Of a stretch of DNA of 7,921 bases, positions 5,736 through 7,921 are shown piece after piece. Within the stretch, counting starts at the first letter, position 1; every line of letters begins with the position of its first letter. The notes beneath the pieces are model-generated. The model was given only the letters and a program-made list of their open reading frames with translations. It was not told the origin of the DNA and searched no databases. The DNA comes from T1Sed10-7 sp040904745. GTDB taxonomy: Bacteria > Actinomycetota > Nitriliruptoria > Nitriliruptorales > Nitriliruptoraceae. Location of the stretch: positions 1-7,921 of the forward strand of contig JBBDSW010000072.1 in assembly GCA_040904745.1 (NCBI GenBank). The letters run 5' to 3'. A program made the translations under genes and the position numbers.

Positions 5736-6343
5736 TGAAGCTCCGATCGAACGTGACCGATGACGAAGGCGGGTTCACCCTCGTCGAGCTCCTCGTCGCG
5801 GTCGTGGTGATGAGCATCGTGATGGGTGGCATCACGTCCGTCGTCATCTCGACCACGCGCGTGGAGTCCGATCAGCAGGAGCTCCAGCAGGTCGTCGATG
5901 ACGGGCGTGTGTCCCTCACCCGCATCCGGCAGGAGGTCCGTGAAGCTCGACGGATCCTGGCGGGCTCCGACGGCAGCCAGTTGCACTTCTGGGTGGACCG
6001 GAACCAGGACGCGCTCGTACAACCCGAGGAGGTCGTCTGCTACGCCGTCGAAGCGCTCGATGGAACCTCGACGGGGCGGTACCGCATCGCCCGCTGGGAA
6101 GGCGCCGACGACGGGTGCAGCGAGGCTCTCGTCCCTGCGGACGCCCCGACCTTGGCCTCCACCCTGCTCGATCCGGAACCGTTCGTGGGATACACGCCGG
6201 AGATCCCGCCGGATGCGGATTCCGACCCGTACGCCAACCCGGTACGCGAGATCGAGATCTTCCTCGACCTCGAGGTCCAGAACGCCCGCGGGCCCGGTTC
6301 GGTCGAGGTCATGGGCAACATCAGACTGAGGAACGTGCCATGA
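5732..6343 (+). CDS. PilW/PilJ-like minor prepilin
   Basis: 203 aa. The N-terminus reads MMKLRSNVTDDEGGFTLVEL: cleavage is expected at Gly14|Phe15, and Glu19 is the conserved Glu+5. A hydrophobic helix (15-38) is followed by VISTTRVESDQQELQQVVDDGRV, the amphipathic helix typical of PilW/GspJ-type minor pilins, and then by a beta-rich domain with two cysteines (in VVCYAVE and DGCSEAL) that may pair. The length is normal for the group. The ATG at 5732 overlaps the upstream stop (ATGA); the adjacent ATG at 5735 sits at a better distance (5 nt) from AGGAG at 5725-5729, so the true protein may be one residue shorter. It probably joins its two neighbours in a priming or tip complex. Confidence 0.9.
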   Translation: MMKLRSNVTDDEGGFTLVELLVAVVVMSIVMGGITSVVISTTRVESDQQELQQVVDDGRVSLTRIRQEVREARRILAGSDGSQLHFWVDRNQDALVQPEEVVCYAVEALDGTSTGRYRIARWEGADDGCSEALVPADAPTLASTLLDPEPFVGYTPEIPPDADSDPYANPVREIEIFLDLEVQNARGPGSVEVMGNIRLRNVP

Positions 6344-7767
6344 ACCGTTTCCGAGCACTGCACGACGAGAGCGGGGTCGCCATGATCATGGCGCTGCTCG
6401 GCGTCGTGATCCTCGCAGGGCTCACGGTGGTGTTCCTGAGCAGGGCCACCTCCGAGACCCGTGCCGCGTCGTTCTCGCAGGACTTCGAGTCCGCGCTCCA
6501 CGTGGCCGAGGCGTCCGCGGATCGCCGGATCGCCGACGTGGCCGCTGACGGTGACTACATCACGACGGCCGACGACGGGTCTGACTTCGTCCTGGACGAC
6601 GCGGATGTCGGCAACGTGGACGCCGAGGAGGCGTGGATCCTCGAACAGTTGGATCGCGCCAGAGGTTCGGACGCCTGGGCGAGCGAGGTCGAAGGCGAGG
6701 CGTACGCGATCCGCCCCAGGCTCGCGAGCGGTGAGCCGGCGCAAGCGATCTATGCCGCGAGCGCGGTCCCGGGCTTCGATGCCAACCGGTCGCGCGTACG
6801 TGTCCTCAAACTGCAGATCGATCAGGCGCACTTCGTCCCGGAGTTCGCCTTCCTGACCAACGGATCGTTCGACATCGGCGGCAACGCGGCCATCGTGGCT
6901 CCTGGCTGCGACCCAGATGCACCTGACGAGGAACTCTGCTTCGCGGACGTGCACACCAACCAGAGCTACACGAGCTCCGGGAGCTCCTCGACCATCCACG
7001 GTGTCGTCACGACGTCCGAGTCCACCTGCCCTGCCGATTCGACGGCCGTCTTCGGCTGCAAGGCTGATGCCCAGCTGCACGACATCCCCGAGATCCACGC
7101 CAGCGCCTACTACGACATCGACGCGGACCGCACGAACACCGGCCAGCCGGTCGATTGGTGGGATCTCTGCAACGATGGCTGGGTGCGCCACGGGAGCGAG
7201 ACCGGACCCTGCACCGGTGAGCAGGAATGGCTCAGCACCGGCGGGAACACCCGGTTCCGTGGCTGGCGCTGGCAGTCGAGCCAGAACACCTGGCAAGCGG
7301 ACGCGGTCGAGTCGGGGGTCTACTACGTCCATCACGCCGACGCATCGATCCAGGGCAGCCAGGGGAAGGAGCAGCACTCCGTGAGCGTCCTGGTCGAGCG
7401 GGACCCGAGCAACCTGACCGAGTCCGGGAGCCTGAGCATCTCCGGGAACCCGAAGATGCAGGCGGCCGTCCACAACCTGCTGTTCCTCTCGGACGCCGAT
7501 CTCGACATGAACGGGACGGCCACCGGTGGGACCTGCGGCGAGACATCGTCCAGTTACTCCGGTCTCATCGCCGTCGGGGAGCAGTTCGACACCCAGGGCA
7601 CGGTGGAGCTGCGTGGCTCGATCATCGTCCAGGATCTCTCGGACGACCACCCGTTGGTGCGCCGCAACAACGCGAGCGTCGCCGGAACGATGTGCCTGGA
7701 GTTCGACGAGGAACTCAACTTCGACCTCCTCGGCCAGTGGGTCATCACCTTCTGGAACGAACTGTGA
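6340..7767 (+). CDS. PilX/GspK-like pseudopilin with large beta-helix-like ectodomain
   Basis: 475 aa. The N-terminus MNRFRALHDESGVAMIMALL has the PilX form: basic leader, then Ser-Gly|Val with cleavage after Gly12. Residue +5 after the cleavage site is Met17, not Glu. The hydrophobic helix (13-34) is followed by ALHVAEASADRRIADV, the Ala-rich helix typical of PilX N-terminal regions. From about 165 (FAFLTNGSFDIGGNAAI) short strands and Gly/Ser/Asn turns such as VHTNQSYTSSGSSSTIHGVVT and SGSLSISGNPKMQAAV suggest a right-handed beta-helix. Eight cysteines and many Trp (WRWQSSQNTW) lie in this part. The start is ATG 6340, overlapping the upstream stop, with GAGGA (6328-6332) seven bases before it; the frame is open back to 6115 but lies inside the previous gene. 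Lack of Glu+5 and a bulky ectodomain recall GspK, which caps the pseudopilus tip. Confidence 0.87.
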   Translation: MNRFRALHDESGVAMIMALLGVVILAGLTVVFLSRATSETRAASFSQDFESALHVAEASADRRIADVAADGDYITTADDGSDFVLDDADVGNVDAEEAWILEQLDRARGSDAWASEVEGEAYAIRPRLASGEPAQAIYAASAVPGFDANRSRVRVLKLQIDQAHFVPEFAFLTNGSFDIGGNAAIVAPGCDPDAPDEELCFADVHTNQSYTSSGSSSTIHGVVTTSESTCPADSTAVFGCKADAQLHDIPEIHASAYYDIDADRTNTGQPVDWWDLCNDGWVRHGSETGPCTGEQEWLSTGGNTRFRGWRWQSSQNTWQADAVESGVYYVHHADASIQGSQGKEQHSVSVLVERDPSNLTESGSLSISGNPKMQAAVHNLLFLSDADLDMNGTATGGTCGETSSSYSGLIAVGEQFDTQGTVELRGSIIVQDLSDDHPLVRRNNASVAGTMCLEFDEELNFDLLGQWVITFWNEL

Positions 7768-7793
7768 CCGCACGGCTCGGGTGAGGTGCTCGG

Positions 7794-7799
7794 TAGGCT
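7794..7799 (+). promoter_or_regulatory. Possible -10 box for aroC (TAGGCT)
   Basis: TAGGCT fits the TANNNT form common at actinobacterial housekeeping promoters and lies 30 nt before the aroC GTG. No recognisable -35 box is found at 16-18 nt, so it may be weak or absent, with aroC read from the pilus operon instead. The 62-bp gap (7768-7829) shows no terminator. Confidence 0.3.
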
Positions 7800-7829
7800 C
7801 CCGCCCTCCGACCTGGCTCGAGGTGGTCC

Positions 7830-7921
7830 GTGTCCCGACTGCGTTACCTGACCGCGGGGGAGTCCCACGGCCCGGCCCTCGTGGCCACCGTTGAAGGTCT
7901 CCCTGCGGGCGTCGGCGTGTC
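7830..7921 (+). CDS. aroC: Chorismate synthase, N-terminal part
   Basis: The first 30 residues of AroC, the FMN-dependent lyase that converts EPSP to chorismate, the last step of the shikimate pathway. The N-terminus MSRLRYLTAGESHGPALVAT contains the family signature GESHG, and VEGLPAGVGV continues the usual pattern. The start is GTG 7830 with GAGGTGG (7820-7826) three bases upstream. The gene runs off the window end, so integrity cannot be judged. It begins 62 bp after the last pilin gene on the same strand. aro genes beside pilus genes are known from other bacteria (pilMNOPQ-aroKB in proteobacteria). Confidence 0.95.
   Translation, partial: MSRLRYLTAGESHGPALVATVEGLPAGVGV

Noticed and set aside
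6115..6339. N-terminal extension of the PilX-like protein from 6115
   Set aside because: It lies within the preceding pilin gene and would place the prepilin cleavage site far from the N-terminus.
6040..7773. Long open frame on the minus strand (577 codons) opposite the PilX-like gene
   Set aside because: The translation is Arg/Val/Asp-rich with no recognisable domain, and the plus strand encodes clear prepilin features. Long antisense frames are expected in high-GC coding DNA.
7768..7829. Terminator between the last pilin gene and aroC
   Set aside because: No stable stem followed by a T run is visible.

Overview
The window is a high-GC segment with short intergenic gaps and frequent GTG starts. 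It carries most of a type IV pilus (T4P) assembly locus, all on the + strand, followed by the 5' end of aroC. A BldC-like regulator inside the pilus operon, the pilD-pilMNO-minor pilin order and the lack of any secretin gene in view suggest a deep-branching actinobacterium (Nitriliruptoria/Rubrobacter/Thermoleophilia-like). This is inference from gene content, not a phylogenetic placement. Many extracytoplasmic domains are Asp/Glu-rich, which would also suit a salt-tolerant organism.

Layout. 1-380: C-terminal part of a prepilin peptidase (PilD), cut by the window edge. 381-598: a gap of about 220 bp holding two copies of a direct repeat (CTCAAGTAGG-N4-CGGAG, 70 bp apart). 599-3864: a tightly coupled cassette of a BldC/excisionase-type DNA-binding protein, then pilM, pilN, pilO and a bitopic protein with a PilP/GspC-like C-terminal domain; every junction is a 4-nt start/stop overlap. 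3865-3974: a gap with a good match to a FliA/WhiG (sigma-28 family) promoter. 3975-7767: a second cassette of three prepilin-like proteins, again with 4-nt overlaps: a very large PilV-like minor pilin (586 aa), a PilW/PilJ-like minor pilin (203 aa), and a PilX/GspK-like pseudopilin (475 aa) lacking the usual Glu+5 and carrying a beta-helix-like ectodomain. 7830-7921: start of chorismate synthase (aroC).

How the parts fit. PilD would cleave and N-methylate the prepilins. PilM (cytoplasmic actin-like) would bind the N-terminal NLLP motif of PilN. PilN, PilO and the PilP-like protein would form the membrane alignment complex that couples the motor (PilB/PilT/PilC, not in the window) to the growing fibre. 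The three minor pilins probably form a priming or tip complex that displays two large adhesin-like domains. The WhiG-like promoter ahead of the minor pilins fits the known control of T4P by a c-di-GMP/RsiG/WhiG switch in Rubrobacter; here this is a prediction. Nothing looks like a phage, IS element, CRISPR array, tRNA or rRNA.
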